Notes: a model not told the origin generated them from the sequence alone. Positions 48,309 to 57,575 are shown, numbered from the stretch's first letter. The stretch: DNA of 64,000 bases from Vibrio crassostreae 9ZC13 (GCF_000272045.2 NZ_AJYZ02000042.1:109671-173670); one strand, 5' to 3'. A program made the numbers and translations.

Positions 48309-50681
48309 ATGTGTGAATCCTGTTATCACTGCGGTGAAGATGTACCAGCGGAAACGGATTTTAAAGTAGAAATCTTAGGATCGGTGCGACCTATGTGTTG
48401 TCCGGGTTGCGAAACCGTAGCCCAGACAATCGTTGATAGCGGTTTGGTCTCTTACTACCAATATCGTACCGCTCCAGCTGAAAAAGCGGATCTCGTGCCA
48501 GAGCAACTTCTGGCACTCAGTCATTACGACAACGAAGATGTTCAATTGGAGTTCGTCCGTAACTCTGAAAACACCTCTGAAGTGACATTGTCACTAGAAG
48601 GTGTATCTTGTGCTGCTTGTGCATGGCTTATTGAGAAGCAAGTCTCTTCAAAGTTAGGGGTTGTTAGTATTCGTGTTAATACCACGACTAACCGCGCCCT
48701 GCTCAGTTGGGACAACACTCAGACGAAACTGAGCGAGCTGTTGTCTTCAATCCATACCCTAGGCTACAAAGCCGCACCTTTTGAGGCTGATCAACAAGAA
48801 GCCGCCTATCATCGTTCGATGAAGAATTATCTCTATCGTCTTGGTATTGCTGGTTTAGCAACCATGCAGGTCATGATGCTGGCTGTTGCGCTTTATCTTG
48901 AAGTCTTTGGTAACCTTGAGCCCGAATTCAAAAGCTACTTCCGTTGGGTGAGCTTAATCTTTGCAACACCGGTTCTGCTCTACTCTGCATTGCCTTTCTA
49001 TATCAACGCGTGGCGTAGCCTCAAAGGTCGAACATTGGGTATGGATGTACCTGTGTCGATCGCTCTTTTGTTTGCCTACGTTGCAAGTTTGGTCGCAACG
49101 TTGACAGAGAAAGGTGAAGTATTCTTCGAATCTATCTCGATGTTTACCTTCTTCCTACTGCTTGGTCGTTTCCTTGAAATGCGCGCTCGTCGTAAAGCCG
49201 CCGCTGCTAGTGGTAACCTGCTTAAGCTCGTTCCTGCTATGGCAACAACGTTAGATGGCGAACAAGTTCCAGTCAAAACCTTAAAAGTTGGCGACCAAAT
49301 TCGCGTTCTACCGGGTGAGCACATTCCTGCCGATGGCAAAGTATTGTCTGGCAGAGTTCATATCGATGAATCGATGCTGACTGGCGAATCTATCCATGTG
49401 GTCAAAAACGAAGGCGATACTGTCTACGCTGGTACATTGAATGGTGATGAGTCGTTTGAACTGGAAGTGATGACATCAAAAGCGGATTCGGTGATTTCCA
49501 ACATCGTTCGCCTGCAAGACGAAGCGCAACTGTCTAAACCTCGCATTGCAGAAATTGCTGATGTTGTGGCTCGATACTTTGTTGCGGTTATCTTAATCAT
49601 CTCATTCGGCACTTGGTTTTACTGGCACCAAACACGACCAGAAGACGCTTTCTGGATCATGCTTTCGGTATTGGTAGCAACGTGTCCTTGTGCTCTGTCA
49701 CTGGCAACACCGACGGCGATTACTTGTTCAACGTCTCGCATGGGTAACTTCGGTATTTTGCTGCGCAAAGGCCACGTATTCGAAACCTTGTGCAAAGTGA
49801 ATCACTTGATCATCGATAAAACAGGTACATTGACTGAGGGTGATATTCGTATCAGCCAAGTTGAAACCTTCGCTGAACTTGATAAAGACACTTGTCTCAA
49901 AGTAGCGGCGAGCCTGGAACAACACGCTAACCACCCTATCGCTAAGGCGTTCAAGACTCATCTTTCTGATGAGATCGAAGTAGAGTCAGTTAATAACGTG
50001 ATTGGTTCAGGTATCACTGGTGAGTGGAATGGCCAAGAAGTTGCGATTGGTAGTAGTGAATTCATTCTAGGTGAAGCTCAACCATCGGAAAGCAACGGCA
50101 TTTACTTGTCGATGGCGGGTCGTCATATCGCTACATTTACTTATGAAGATCCAATCCGTAAAGAAAGCATCGAGTTTATTAAGCAATTTAAAGAAGCGGG
50201 CATCAAAACAACTCTGCTTACTGGCGATTCTTTGATTAACGCGAAGCCTGTTGCTGAAGAGATTGGTATTACTGATATTGTTGCTAACGCGAAACCTGAA
50301 GATAAACTTGCTTACCTGAACTCTCGAGATGCAAGTGACATTACCATGATGGTTGGCGATGGCATTAACGATGCCCCTATTCTTGCAGGTGCCCACCTTT
50401 CTGTCGCTATGGGCGGCGGTACAGACGTGGCGAAAGCTTCTGCGGATATGGTGTTACTGGGTGATAAGCTCGATAGATTACTTAAGTCGCGTACTTTGGC
50501 GTTAAAAACACGTAAGATAATTCGTGAAAACCTAGCTTGGTCATTAGGATATAACTTACTTATCCTTCCATTGGCTGTCGCGGGTTTGGTTGCTCCATAC
50601 ATTGCCGTTGTGGGCATGTCTGCCAGCTCTATTATTGTTGTGTCTAACTCGTTAAGGCTTTTAAAAGAGCAAGGTAAATAA
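48309..50681 (+). CDS. ccoI: Copper-exporting P-type ATPase for cbb3 assembly
   Basis: CcoI (FixI) delivers copper to the oxidase. The 790 residues contain an N-terminal Cys cluster (CESCYHCGEDV...CCPGCETV) characteristic of the family, a heavy-metal-associated domain (SLEGVSCAACAWLIEK, CxxC about 99-102), eight membrane helices with the copper motif CPC (TCPCALSLATPTAI), the phosphorylation site DKTGTLTEGD and the hinge GDGINDAP. A perfect matS site (48582-48594) is embedded in the metal-binding-domain codons. The stop overlaps the ccoS start. Confidence 0.95.
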   Translation: MCESCYHCGEDVPAETDFKVEILGSVRPMCCPGCETVAQTIVDSGLVSYYQYRTAPAEKADLVPEQLLALSHYDNEDVQLEFVRNSENTSEVTLSLEGVSCAACAWLIEKQVSSKLGVVSIRVNTTTNRALLSWDNTQTKLSELLSSIHTLGYKAAPFEADQQEAAYHRSMKNYLYRLGIAGLATMQVMMLAVALYLEVFGNLEPEFKSYFRWVSLIFATPVLLYSALPFYINAWRSLKGRTLGMDVPVSIALLFAYVASLVATLTEKGEVFFESISMFTFFLLLGRFLEMRARRKAAAASGNLLKLVPAMATTLDGEQVPVKTLKVGDQIRVLPGEHIPADGKVLSGRVHIDESMLTGESIHVVKNEGDTVYAGTLNGDESFELEVMTSKADSVISNIVRLQDEAQLSKPRIAEIADVVARYFVAVILIISFGTWFYWHQTRPEDAFWIMLSVLVATCPCALSLATPTAITCSTSRMGNFGILLRKGHVFETLCKVNHLIIDKTGTLTEGDIRISQVETFAELDKDTCLKVAASLEQHANHPIAKAFKTHLSDEIEVESVNNVIGSGITGEWNGQEVAIGSSEFILGEAQPSESNGIYLSMAGRHIATFTYEDPIRKESIEFIKQFKEAGIKTTLLTGDSLINAKPVAEEIGITDIVANAKPEDKLAYLNSRDASDITMMVGDGINDAPILAGAHLSVAMGGGTDVAKASADMVLLGDKLDRLLKSRTLALKTRKIIRENLAWSLGYNLLILPLAVAGLVAPYIAVVGMSASSIIVVSNSLRLLKEQGK
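48582..48594 (+). promoter_or_regulatory. matS site (MatP target) inside ccoI
   Basis: GTGACATTGTCAC fits GTGACRNYGTCAC at every position. MatP bound to such sites condenses the Ter domain. It lies 7.9 kb from dif, inside a coding region, as many matS sites do. Confidence 0.85.
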
Positions 50682-50917
50682 TGGAAAGTTTATACATCCT
50701 GATCCCCATTGCGATTGTACTGGTGTGCATCGCTGTTGGTATTTTTCTATGGGCGGTGAAGAGCGAACAGTTTGAAGACCTAGAACGTCAAGGTCACAAT
50801 ATACTGTTTGATGAAGACGAAAAGGCTCACAACCATTCTGATAGTAAACCTGTCAAGAATGAGAAAGCTAACAGCGAAAGCCAAACTAACGTAGACAAAA
50901 AGAACGATGACGCCTGA
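50681..50917 (+). CDS. ccoS: cbb3 oxidase maturation protein CcoS
   Basis: A 78-residue single-helix protein (LYILIPIAIVLVCIAVGIFLW) followed by SEQFEDLERQGHNILFDED, the typical FixS/CcoS sequence; it is needed for cofactor insertion into CcoN. The C-terminal tail is long and Lys/Asn/Ser-rich. Its start overlaps the ccoI stop (TAATG) and its end overlaps the next gene by 11 bp. Confidence 0.93.
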   Translation: MESLYILIPIAIVLVCIAVGIFLWAVKSEQFEDLERQGHNILFDEDEKAHNHSDSKPVKNEKANSESQTNVDKKNDDA

Positions 50918-51581
50918 TTGGATCGGAGCCTTTGTTGTTGGATTGATCGGCGCAGGCCATTGCATGGGAATGTGTGGTGGTATTGCGTCGCTTCTTTCGA
51001 TTGGCAACAGTAAACCTTCCCCTGTTATTCCCCTACTTTATAACCTAGGGCGCTTGCTAAGTTATGCCGTGATTGGTGGTGTGATTGGCGGTGCAATCTC
51101 TTCGATAGGTCAGCTAAGCGATTTTAACGCTCTGCTAGGTTGTCTGCGATTATTTGCAGCTGGCTTTATGATCGTCTTAGGTTTGTATATCGGTAAATGG
51201 TGGTTCGGCTTGTTGTTCTTTGAAAAAGCCGGGCAGAAACTATGGCGCTATATCTCTCCTTTAGGTAAATCATTTCTACCCTTGAAGCACCCTAGCCATG
51301 CTTTGCCGTTTGGCTTTATTTGGGGTTGGCTACCATGTGGCTTAGTTTACTCAATGCTTACGTGGGCGGCCGTATCAGGAAGTTGGTACAACGGTGCCGG
51401 TATCATGCTTGCTTTCGGTTTAGGTACGCTTCCAGCAATGCTCACAGTAGGCATGGGCGCTAATTTCCTCAAAAAACTGCAACAAGCTGACTTATTTCGC
51501 CAATTAGGCGCAATTTTAATCCTCCTTTACGGTTTCTATACCGGATATATGGCATTGCAGCTCATTATTTATACCGTATAG
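50907..51581 (+). CDS. SafE/TauE-like membrane protein of the cbb3 cluster
   Basis: This 224-residue inner-membrane protein has six or so hydrophobic helices. The repeated motif GAGHCMGMCGGI (about 14-25) and FIWGWLPCGLVYSM (about 138-151) are typical of the sulfite-exporter-like (SafE/DsbD-like) family found after ccoS in many gammaproteobacteria. The paired Cys/His residues in the first motif would suit copper or thiol handling. The overlap with ccoS argues for a role in oxidase assembly. It is the last gene before fnr. Confidence 0.85.
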   Translation: MTPDWIGAFVVGLIGAGHCMGMCGGIASLLSIGNSKPSPVIPLLYNLGRLLSYAVIGGVIGGAISSIGQLSDFNALLGCLRLFAAGFMIVLGLYIGKWWFGLLFFEKAGQKLWRYISPLGKSFLPLKHPSHALPFGFIWGWLPCGLVYSMLTWAAVSGSWYNGAGIMLAFGLGTLPAMLTVGMGANFLKKLQQADLFRQLGAILILLYGFYTGYMALQLIIYTV

Positions 51582-51637
51582 GTAACCTTTAAATCCGGTT
51601 TTTTTACTACCCAACTGGATAAAGGAATGCTAAAATA

Positions 51638-51651
51638 TTGACGTATATCAA
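51638..51651 (+). promoter_or_regulatory. FNR box upstream of fnr
   Basis: TTGACGTATATCAA matches TTGATNNNNATCAA at all but one fixed position. It ends 16 bp before the fnr start codon, close to where the transcript should begin, so it is placed for negative autoregulation as in E. coli fnr. Confidence 0.7.
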
Positions 51652-51667
51652 ATAGTGAAAGATTGTT

Positions 51668-52414
51668 ATGATTTCTGAAAAGCCTGTGACGAAACGTGTT
51701 CAGTCTGGTGGCTGTGCGATCCATTGCCAGGATTGTAGTATTAGCCAGCTCTGTATTCCGTTTACTTTGAATGAATCTGAACTCGATCAACTTGATCAGA
51801 TCATTGAGAGAAAAAAGCCTATTCAAAAAGGCCAAGAGTTATTTAAAGCCGGTGACGAGCTTAAATCTCTATATGCTATTCGCTCTGGAACGATCAAGAG
51901 CTACACGATTACCGAGCAAGGTGATGAGCAGATTACTGCATTCCACCTAGCGGGCGATCTTGTTGGCTTCGATGCGATTACTGGTGACCAACACCCTAGT
52001 TTCGCACAAGCGCTAGAAACTTCTATGGTATGTGAAATCCCATATGAGATTCTTGATGACCTATCAGGAAAAATGCCTAAATTGCGTCAGCAAATTATGC
52101 GCCTGATGAGTAACGAGATTAAAGGTGACCAAGAAATGATTCTGCTTCTTTCTAAGAAGAACGCGGAAGAGCGCCTTGCTGCATTCCTTTACAACCTTTC
52201 TACTCGCTTCTCTCAACGTGGCTTCAGCCCGCGTGAGTTCCGCCTAACGATGACTCGTGGTGATATTGGTAACTACCTTGGTTTGACTGTTGAAACAATC
52301 AGCCGTCTTCTAGGTCGTTTCCAAAAAGCAGACATCTTGAGCGTTAAAGGCAAATATATCACTATCGAAGATCACGATGCGTTGATGGAACTTGCTGGCG
52401 TTTCAAAAGAATAA
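51668..52414 (+). CDS. fnr: Anaerobic transcription regulator FNR
   Basis: FNR switches gene expression when oxygen is low. In the 248 residues the four cluster-ligand cysteines are present at 20, 23, 29 and 122 (HCQDCSISQLC; SMVCEIPYE), with an extra Cys at 16. The cyclic-nucleotide-type fold, the dimer helix and a helix-turn-helix (GDIGNYLGLTVETISRLLGRF, recognition ETISR) are all present. It directly follows the cbb3 assembly genes, which FNR controls in many bacteria. Confidence 0.97.
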   Translation: MISEKPVTKRVQSGGCAIHCQDCSISQLCIPFTLNESELDQLDQIIERKKPIQKGQELFKAGDELKSLYAIRSGTIKSYTITEQGDEQITAFHLAGDLVGFDAITGDQHPSFAQALETSMVCEIPYEILDDLSGKMPKLRQQIMRLMSNEIKGDQEMILLLSKKNAEERLAAFLYNLSTRFSQRGFSPREFRLTMTRGDIGNYLGLTVETISRLLGRFQKADILSVKGKYITIEDHDALMELAGVSKE

Positions 52415-52425
52415 TCTAGATATCA

Positions 52426-52455
52426 ATGATGTAGTTCAATAATGAGCTACATCAT
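52426..52455 (+). terminator. Possible terminator of fnr
   Basis: ATGATGTAG (52426-52434) pairs with CTACATCAT (52447-52455), followed by GTTTCTCTC. The T-run is poor, so read-through into uspE is likely. Confidence 0.5.
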
Positions 52456-52546
52456 GTTTCTCTCTTAAAACCTCTTATATTTCTCTTAATCTCTCCATAA
52501 CTACGCTACATTATTTATATGTTCGGTCTGAAAAGTAGGCTTAGTT

Positions 52547-53497
52547 ATGAGTATCTATAACAAAATTTTAGTTGTCGCAGACATTAATCACGATGAGCAG
52601 CCTGCTCTATTTCGTGCTATCCAACTTGCTAAGAAAAGCACCTCAACAAGCCACATCACTTTCTTTTTGTCGATATACGACTTCTCGTATGAAATGACAT
52701 CTATGCTCTCTATCGATGAAAGAGACGCAATGCGCAAAGGCGTAATTCATCAACGCGAAATTTGGATGAATAAAGTCGCAGAACCTTACCTAGATGATTC
52801 TATTGAATTTAATGTACAAGTGGTTTGGCATAACCGCCCATACGAAGCGATCATTGCCGAGGTTTACAGTGGTGAGCACGACATCTTAATCAAAGGTACG
52901 CGTAAACACGATACTTTGGAATCTGTCATCTTCACTCCAACCGATTGGCATCTGTTGAGAAAGTGCCCTAGCCCAGTGCTATTGGTTAAAAACGATTTCT
53001 GGCCAGATCACGCGAAGATTTTTGCTTCAGTTCATGTAGGTTCTGAAACAGAAGCTCATTTAGAGCTTAACGATACGATGGCCGACAGATTGCTAGAGAT
53101 CACCGGTCGTTTGGATGCGGAACCGTTCTTGGTGAATGCCTACCCTGTGACACCTGCGAATATTACCATTGAACTGCCAGAGTTTGATCCAACGTCTTAT
53201 ACCGATGCGGTTCGTGGCCATCACTTAACGGCAATGAAAGCATTGCGCCAGAAGCACGGTATGTGTGAAGAACAAACTGTGGTTGAACAAGGCTTGCCAG
53301 AAGATGTTATTCCTCGCGTCGCTTCTGAAAATAACGCTGCGATGGTGATTCTGGGTACAACGGGTCGTACTGGCTTGTCTGCCGTGTTTATTGGTAATAC
53401 CGCGGAACATGTTATCGATAAGATTAACTGTGATGTGTTGGCTCTTAAACCGTCTGGTTACGTCAGCCCACTAGACCCTAACCTTTCGAAAGGTTAG
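52547..53497 (+). CDS. uspE: Tandem universal stress protein UspE
   Basis: The 316-residue cytoplasmic protein contains two Usp domains (about 1-150 and 160-310), as in E. coli UspE. The second has the nucleotide-loop pattern MVILGTTGRTGLSAVFIGNTAEHVI. UspE contributes to stress resistance and cell aggregation. It follows fnr as in E. coli and V. cholerae. A perfect 22-bp palindrome spans its stop codon (53477-53498), and a strong terminator follows. Confidence 0.93.
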   Translation: MSIYNKILVVADINHDEQPALFRAIQLAKKSTSTSHITFFLSIYDFSYEMTSMLSIDERDAMRKGVIHQREIWMNKVAEPYLDDSIEFNVQVVWHNRPYEAIIAEVYSGEHDILIKGTRKHDTLESVIFTPTDWHLLRKCPSPVLLVKNDFWPDHAKIFASVHVGSETEAHLELNDTMADRLLEITGRLDAEPFLVNAYPVTPANITIELPEFDPTSYTDAVRGHHLTAMKALRQKHGMCEEQTVVEQGLPEDVIPRVASENNAAMVILGTTGRTGLSAVFIGNTAEHVIDKINCDVLALKPSGYVSPLDPNLSKG

Positions 53498-53520
53498 GTC
53501 AGGGATAGTTTAACTTATAA

Positions 53521-53553
53521 AAAAACGCCTCAAGCATTGCTTGAGGCGTTTTT
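53521..53553. terminator. Bidirectional terminator between uspE and ttcA
   Basis: A 15-bp stem AAAAACGCCTCAAGC / GCTTGAGGCGTTTTT with an ATT loop serves both convergent genes. Confidence 0.95.
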
Positions 53554-53600
53554 GTTTGTCTGTTGTAGGCGCATCTATTGCTCTACAACGATTATTCTTA

Positions 53601-54494
53601 TTATACGTTCGTTACGTCGATGAACATTGACTCATCGATGTTAGAAGATGAAATTTCAGCTTCTTCGAATTCGTACGCTTTGCGGTCTTCACTACGGTCT
53701 AGTGGAAGGTTCACGAAGTCAAACAGCTCGCGGTCAGCCAGTTGGCTTGGACTTACGTTCTGGATTGACTTGAAGATCTTCTCAACACGACCTGGCGTTT
53801 TCTTATCCCAATCAATTAGCATCGCTTTAATGTTCTGACGCTGTAGATTCTCTTGAGAGCCACATAGGTTACAAGGAATGATTGGGAACTCTTTATGTTC
53901 TGCGTATTTGATTAGGTCCGTTTCACGACAGTAAGTCAGTGGACGAATAACAACGTTACGACCATCATCTGAACGAAGCTTTGGTGGCATAGCCTTTAAG
54001 CGCGCACCGTGGAACATGTTTAGGAACAGGGTCTCAACGATGTCGTCTAGGTGGTGACCCAGAGCGATCTTAGTTGCACCAATCTTCTCTGCGAATGAGT
54101 ACAAAGTACCACGACGAAGACGAGAACATAGGCCACACGTTGTTTTACCTTCTGGCACTTTCTCTTTAACCACTGAATACGTGTCTTTATCTACGATGTA
54201 GTAAGGAATGTTCAGTGTTTCAAAGTACTCAGGAAGAATGTGTTCAGGGAACCCAGGTTGTTTTTGATCTAGGTTTACTGCCACAACATCAAATTTGATC
54301 GGTGCTGCTTCACGTAAACGTAGCAAAATATCTAACATCGCAAATGAATCTTTACCGCCACTAATACATGCCATTACTACGTCATTCTCTTCGATCATGT
54401 TGTAGTCGATGATGGCATTTCCAACATTTCTTCTCAGACGTTTCTGAAGTTTGTTGAATTCAAGTGTTTCTTTTCTATTATCGTTTTGGTTCAT
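53601..54494 (-). CDS. ttcA: tRNA cytosine-32 2-thiolation protein TtcA
   Basis: TtcA inserts sulfur at C32 of some tRNAs with an iron-sulfur cluster and ATP. The 297-residue product has the PP-loop ISGGKDSFAMLD (about 47-58) and two CxxC pairs (CGLCSRLRRG about 117, CNLCGSQE about 208) that, by family knowledge, supply the cluster ligands. The ATG at 54494 is preferred over a GTG four codons upstream. The C-terminus is acidic. Confidence 0.95.
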   Translation of the reverse strand: MNQNDNRKETLEFNKLQKRLRRNVGNAIIDYNMIEENDVVMACISGGKDSFAMLDILLRLREAAPIKFDVVAVNLDQKQPGFPEHILPEYFETLNIPYYIVDKDTYSVVKEKVPEGKTTCGLCSRLRRGTLYSFAEKIGATKIALGHHLDDIVETLFLNMFHGARLKAMPPKLRSDDGRNVVIRPLTYCRETDLIKYAEHKEFPIIPCNLCGSQENLQRQNIKAMLIDWDKKTPGRVEKIFKSIQNVSPSQLADRELFDFVNLPLDRSEDRKAYEFEEAEISSSNIDESMFIDVTNV

Positions 54495-54813
54495 TGCGAC
54501 TCTCACACCGTCGTATTACCGACTGTAGATTGCTAGTGGGACTGTTTTAGGGCGTGGATTATACGGATTTTTATTTGATGTTGAAATAGTAACGGCCGGA
54601 TAAACAAGCTGAGTAATAGAAAGATTCTGCTTTTATTGTTCGATAAGCGCCTAAACGGCAGAGAAACGCGGCTTCACAAGCTCTCGCTTGGTATCATAGA
54701 TAAAGAAAAGCAGCCTGATCTTATTCGATGAGGCTGCTTTAAGATATGTCGCAAAAACTTAGGGGGATAATTTCGCTAAGCTTTTACTTCACTAACAATG
54801 ATTCTGTTAAAAA
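54495..54813 (-). terminator. ttcA promoter region and terminator of the DUF2987 gene
   Basis: This 319-bp gap has no gene. A hairpin AAAGCAGCCT / AGGCTGCTTT (54707-54740) with a T-rich minus-strand exit ends the DUF2987 transcript. The remainder should hold the ttcA promoter, for which I see no clear hexamers. Confidence 0.6.
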
Positions 54814-55464
54814 TTATTGCGCGGGAATGTACGGCAATACGCGAACTGTTGGTTCTGGCAACGTGATGCTGTCACTTCCATTCAGTTCTTCTAAGGTGAA
54901 TTTCGCACGTCCTTCTTTGATTGGTAGTTGCTTGCCATTTGAAAGCTCGATGTTGCCTTCCAGCTTATTAGCGAACTCTAGCGTTAACCCTTGGATATCT
55001 GGCGTGAACCAACCAGAGAACATACCGCTGACGTCTTCAAGCATCGCCTGCATCTGTGGCAATAGGTTTTCTATCTGTGCAACTTCTACTGTGCCAGCTA
55101 AAGGCTCTTGAGTCATCACCACAAAAGAATACGCACATTCCTGTTCTTGAGTTTGTACAAAGATAAGAGGGTTTGCTGAGCGTAGGTTTTGATCTACCGG
55201 TAGAAGCAGTTCATTGGCCGGAGAGACTTTTAGCTCTTCGTAGTGCTCTTCTTTTTCCATCCAAGCTTTGCTGATGTGACAGGTTTGCTGAGCTTGTTGA
55301 TCAACAAAGAAGACCGCAACTTTGACATCATCATGCCCTTCTTTGGTGTTGTTTTTCAGCTGAGTATAAAGCTTAGAATACGTGAACATGTATTCTTGCG
55401 CTGAAGCAGGAAGAGAAACCCCAAGGCTTAATGAGGCTAATAAAGCGAGTGCTGTCTTTTTCAT
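54814..55464 (-). CDS. Secreted DUF2987-type protein
   Basis: A 216-residue exported protein with a signal peptide (MKKTALALLASLSLGVSLPASAQ). The mature part, with YMFTYSKLYTQLKNNTKEGHDDVKVAVFF and several Cys (QQTCHISKAW, EQECAYSFV), resembles the DUF2987 family as I recall it from other vibrios. The family name is tentative. Function is unknown; the location is periplasm or outer-membrane side. It is monocistronic and lies downstream of the Bax-like gene on the same strand. Confidence 0.72.
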   Translation of the reverse strand: MKKTALALLASLSLGVSLPASAQEYMFTYSKLYTQLKNNTKEGHDDVKVAVFFVDQQAQQTCHISKAWMEKEEHYEELKVSPANELLLPVDQNLRSANPLIFVQTQEQECAYSFVVMTQEPLAGTVEVAQIENLLPQMQAMLEDVSGMFSGWFTPDIQGLTLEFANKLEGNIELSNGKQLPIKEGRAKFTLEELNGSDSITLPEPTVRVLPYIPAQ

Positions 55465-55501
55465 TATTATAATCTTGTCGAAGTTGAGCGTTTATAAATA
55501 G

Positions 55502-55531
55502 AAAGAGCAGCTAATGAGCTGCTCTTTTTGT
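55502..55531 (-). terminator. Terminator after the Bax-like gene
   Basis: Stem AAAGAGCAGCT / AGCTGCTCTTT with an AATG loop. The run of T is stronger on the plus strand, but the minus exit is also T-rich. Confidence 0.65.
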
Positions 55532-55586
55532 GATATTACTGGTATAAGCCGACTATCGAAGGCAACCAAGTTGGTATCAAAATGAG

Positions 55587-56438
55587 TTACTTTTTCCAGT
55601 ATACCTCGTTGTGACGGATCATAGCTTGTAAATCAGTCACATAGTCGGAACCTCGCTCAGAATATTTTAACAAGCCATTGGTGAGCTCTGTCGCCGTTGC
55701 AGTTGTTAAAAGATCATCACCTTGCGCATCAAGTTTTGCACGAATCACTCTTAGATCGGCGTAAGCACGATTACGATTAAGGTTCATGAAATACCGATGT
55801 ACGGATTCTTGGCTTGAAGAGAATGTTGCGACTTCATGCGAGCTACCTTCGTTACGTTGTAGCGGAACAAGGCCACAACCTTTGGTGTAACACCAGTGTC
55901 CAAAATAGTTATTTGCTTTAGTGGCGAAACGAGATGTACCCCAAGCTGATTCATTGGCCGCCTGAGTTAACACAAGCGCTTCAGGTAGCACGTTTACACG
56001 ATTCAACATTTCTTTCAGCCAAGCGTCATCTAAGCCCGATGAAGGTACAGGCAGGCTATACAGCTTCCCTAGTCTCTTTGCGTATGACGCGTCTTCAGAG
56101 TCAACATTGTTCAACCCCGTCTCTGAAAGCTTGGTTAGAAACGCCCGTTCTTTGGTGATTCGCTTGTTTTCGATGTTGATACTTGGGCGAAGATAAGAAA
56201 AGAAGGTGTCTTTCTTTTTATTTACATCTTCAATCGCTGCGAAATCTGGCTTATCAGAAGAGACGGTCAAGTCACCAAAGTTTTGCTCTGAGTCTGAAGC
56301 CTTTTGCCCCGCTCGCCTGCGCTCTTCTTCTTGTTGGTAAAGCATTGGGCCAACTAACGAGATCGAGCCAACTAAGGCTAATGCTGTCACTTTTAGCGCA
56401 AGTGATTTACTTGAGCTTAATTTAGAGTTGTTATGCAT
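55587..56438 (-). CDS. bax: Bax-like N-acetylglucosaminidase-domain protein
   Basis: The 283-residue protein has an N-terminal membrane anchor or uncleaved signal (LALKVTALALVGSISLVGPML, about 13-33), a charged linker, and a glucosaminidase domain (about 125-280) with LTQAANESAWGTSRFATKANNYFGHWCY. The Glu in that motif is the expected catalytic acid. It belongs with E. coli Bax and the FlgJ muramidase domain and should cut peptidoglycan in the periplasm. It overlaps the end of the upstream membrane-protein gene by 8 bp. Confidence 0.88.
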   Translation of the reverse strand: MHNNSKLSSSKSLALKVTALALVGSISLVGPMLYQQEEERRRAGQKASDSEQNFGDLTVSSDKPDFAAIEDVNKKKDTFFSYLRPSINIENKRITKERAFLTKLSETGLNNVDSEDASYAKRLGKLYSLPVPSSGLDDAWLKEMLNRVNVLPEALVLTQAANESAWGTSRFATKANNYFGHWCYTKGCGLVPLQRNEGSSHEVATFSSSQESVHRYFMNLNRNRAYADLRVIRAKLDAQGDDLLTTATATELTNGLLKYSERGSDYVTDLQAMIRHNEVYWKK

Positions 56439-57246
56439 CGAATACCTGTGGGTCTTTATTGTTGCTACCGTTGTGGTCGTCGTCGCTCTTTGGTCTGTCT
56501 GACGCGATCAGTTTGAGTTTAATGCCAAACATCTCGCGGTAAAGAATCCCTTTCACGTGGAAGAAGAAAGGTAAAACGAAGATAAGGCCAATGCCGTACA
56601 TCATTGCCGCGACGATGAACATCAGCATTACTAATAGGTAGATAGAAGCAACGGTGAAGATTTTTTTGTTGACAGCACGCAGAGAAAGCAGCAGCGATTG
56701 CATTGGCGGCACTTTCTTATCACAAATCAGCAGAATCGAATGGCTGAACGCCAGTGAGAAGTAGATAGACAAGAACGGCAGAATCATACCTGCGATGCCT
56801 TGAAGCATTAGGCTAAACAAAGTCACTAGAATAACCGGAACCGTAAACTGCAAACCTTTACCGATGTGGCGTACTTTGGTTTGTAGGCCAGCGGCGTGAC
56901 TCATTGCCATTAAACAGATACCCGCATAGATAGGCGCACTGATCACTTCATAGCTAAAGTTCGCAATAAAAATCGATTCAACGATTTGTGGCGTGAACGA
57001 CTCTGGGTCGATAACTGCATCTAAGATAACCGCGGGATCACCAAGCTGTAGTTTTAGTGCGATATAAAAGATAGCGAGCTGCACAAACATCAAAGCAATA
57101 ATCGCTGGGGAAAACGAAAGAAAGTGACTTATCGTATGTTTCCAAGCTTCTTGGAATACAGCCGTTGCTTTGAGCTCATAATCGCCAGAAAGTGCACGGT
57201 TGATACTACCGCCCAAATTAAAATCTTTTTCGATGTCGTTGTTCAT
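56431..57246 (-). CDS. Integral membrane protein of unknown function
   Basis: The 271-residue protein has about six hydrophobic segments (FLSFSPAIIALMFVQLAIFYIAL, VISAPIYAGICLMAMSHA, FTVPVILVTLFSLMLQGIAGM, ILPFLSIYFSLAFSHSILLI, VASIYLLVMLMFIVAAMM, YGIGLIFVLPFFFHVKGILY) and a basic, polar C-terminal tail. It resembles the broad group of bacterial multipass proteins with a BPSS1780-type or YciC-type layout, but I cannot name the family with certainty. It is followed by bax with an 8-bp overlap, so the pair is co-translated and may act on the envelope together. Confidence 0.75.
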   Translation of the reverse strand: MNNDIEKDFNLGGSINRALSGDYELKATAVFQEAWKHTISHFLSFSPAIIALMFVQLAIFYIALKLQLGDPAVILDAVIDPESFTPQIVESIFIANFSYEVISAPIYAGICLMAMSHAAGLQTKVRHIGKGLQFTVPVILVTLFSLMLQGIAGMILPFLSIYFSLAFSHSILLICDKKVPPMQSLLLSLRAVNKKIFTVASIYLLVMLMFIVAAMMYGIGLIFVLPFFFHVKGILYREMFGIKLKLIASDRPKSDDDHNGSNNKDPQVFDA

Positions 57247-57575
57247 ATTGATACCTAGGTGTGCCGATTAAGCGAAGCCACCTAACTTATTGATAAAAAA
57301 TTACCTTCATTATACTCATATGTCGGATACAAACTAAAATATGAATCTGTAACAAGGCTTGCTTTTGCGTCTTGATGGTTAATAATTAGACACTTGTTAG
57401 GGTGTAAACCCAGTAAATAACAGTATGGTAAAGGATGTTTACTTTTACCTGCGAAATTTTTTATCTTCGAAAGGTAAAAAATGCTTTGAATTCACGTTTT
57501 TGGTGATTATGATGCGCGCCTTAAAGGTGTATAGCAACAGGTCTCAAATAGAACCAAGGTGGAGAAAAACAGACG
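57247..57575 (+). promoter_or_regulatory. Promoter and leader of the potABCD operon
   Basis: This 329-bp region has no gene. A promoter TTGAAT (57486-57491), 16-bp spacer, TATGAT (57508-57513) faces potA, with a leader of about 55 nt. Upstream of it a hairpin TTTTACCT / AGGTAAAA with an extra CGAA/TTCG pairing (57443-57479) is not a terminator and may be an operator or part of a longer transcript. The minus side must carry the promoter for the membrane-protein gene. Confidence 0.5.

Noticed and set aside
54863..54875. matS-like GTGATGCTGTCAC inside the DUF2987 gene
   Set aside because: One fixed base is wrong and there is no supporting context, so I do not call it.
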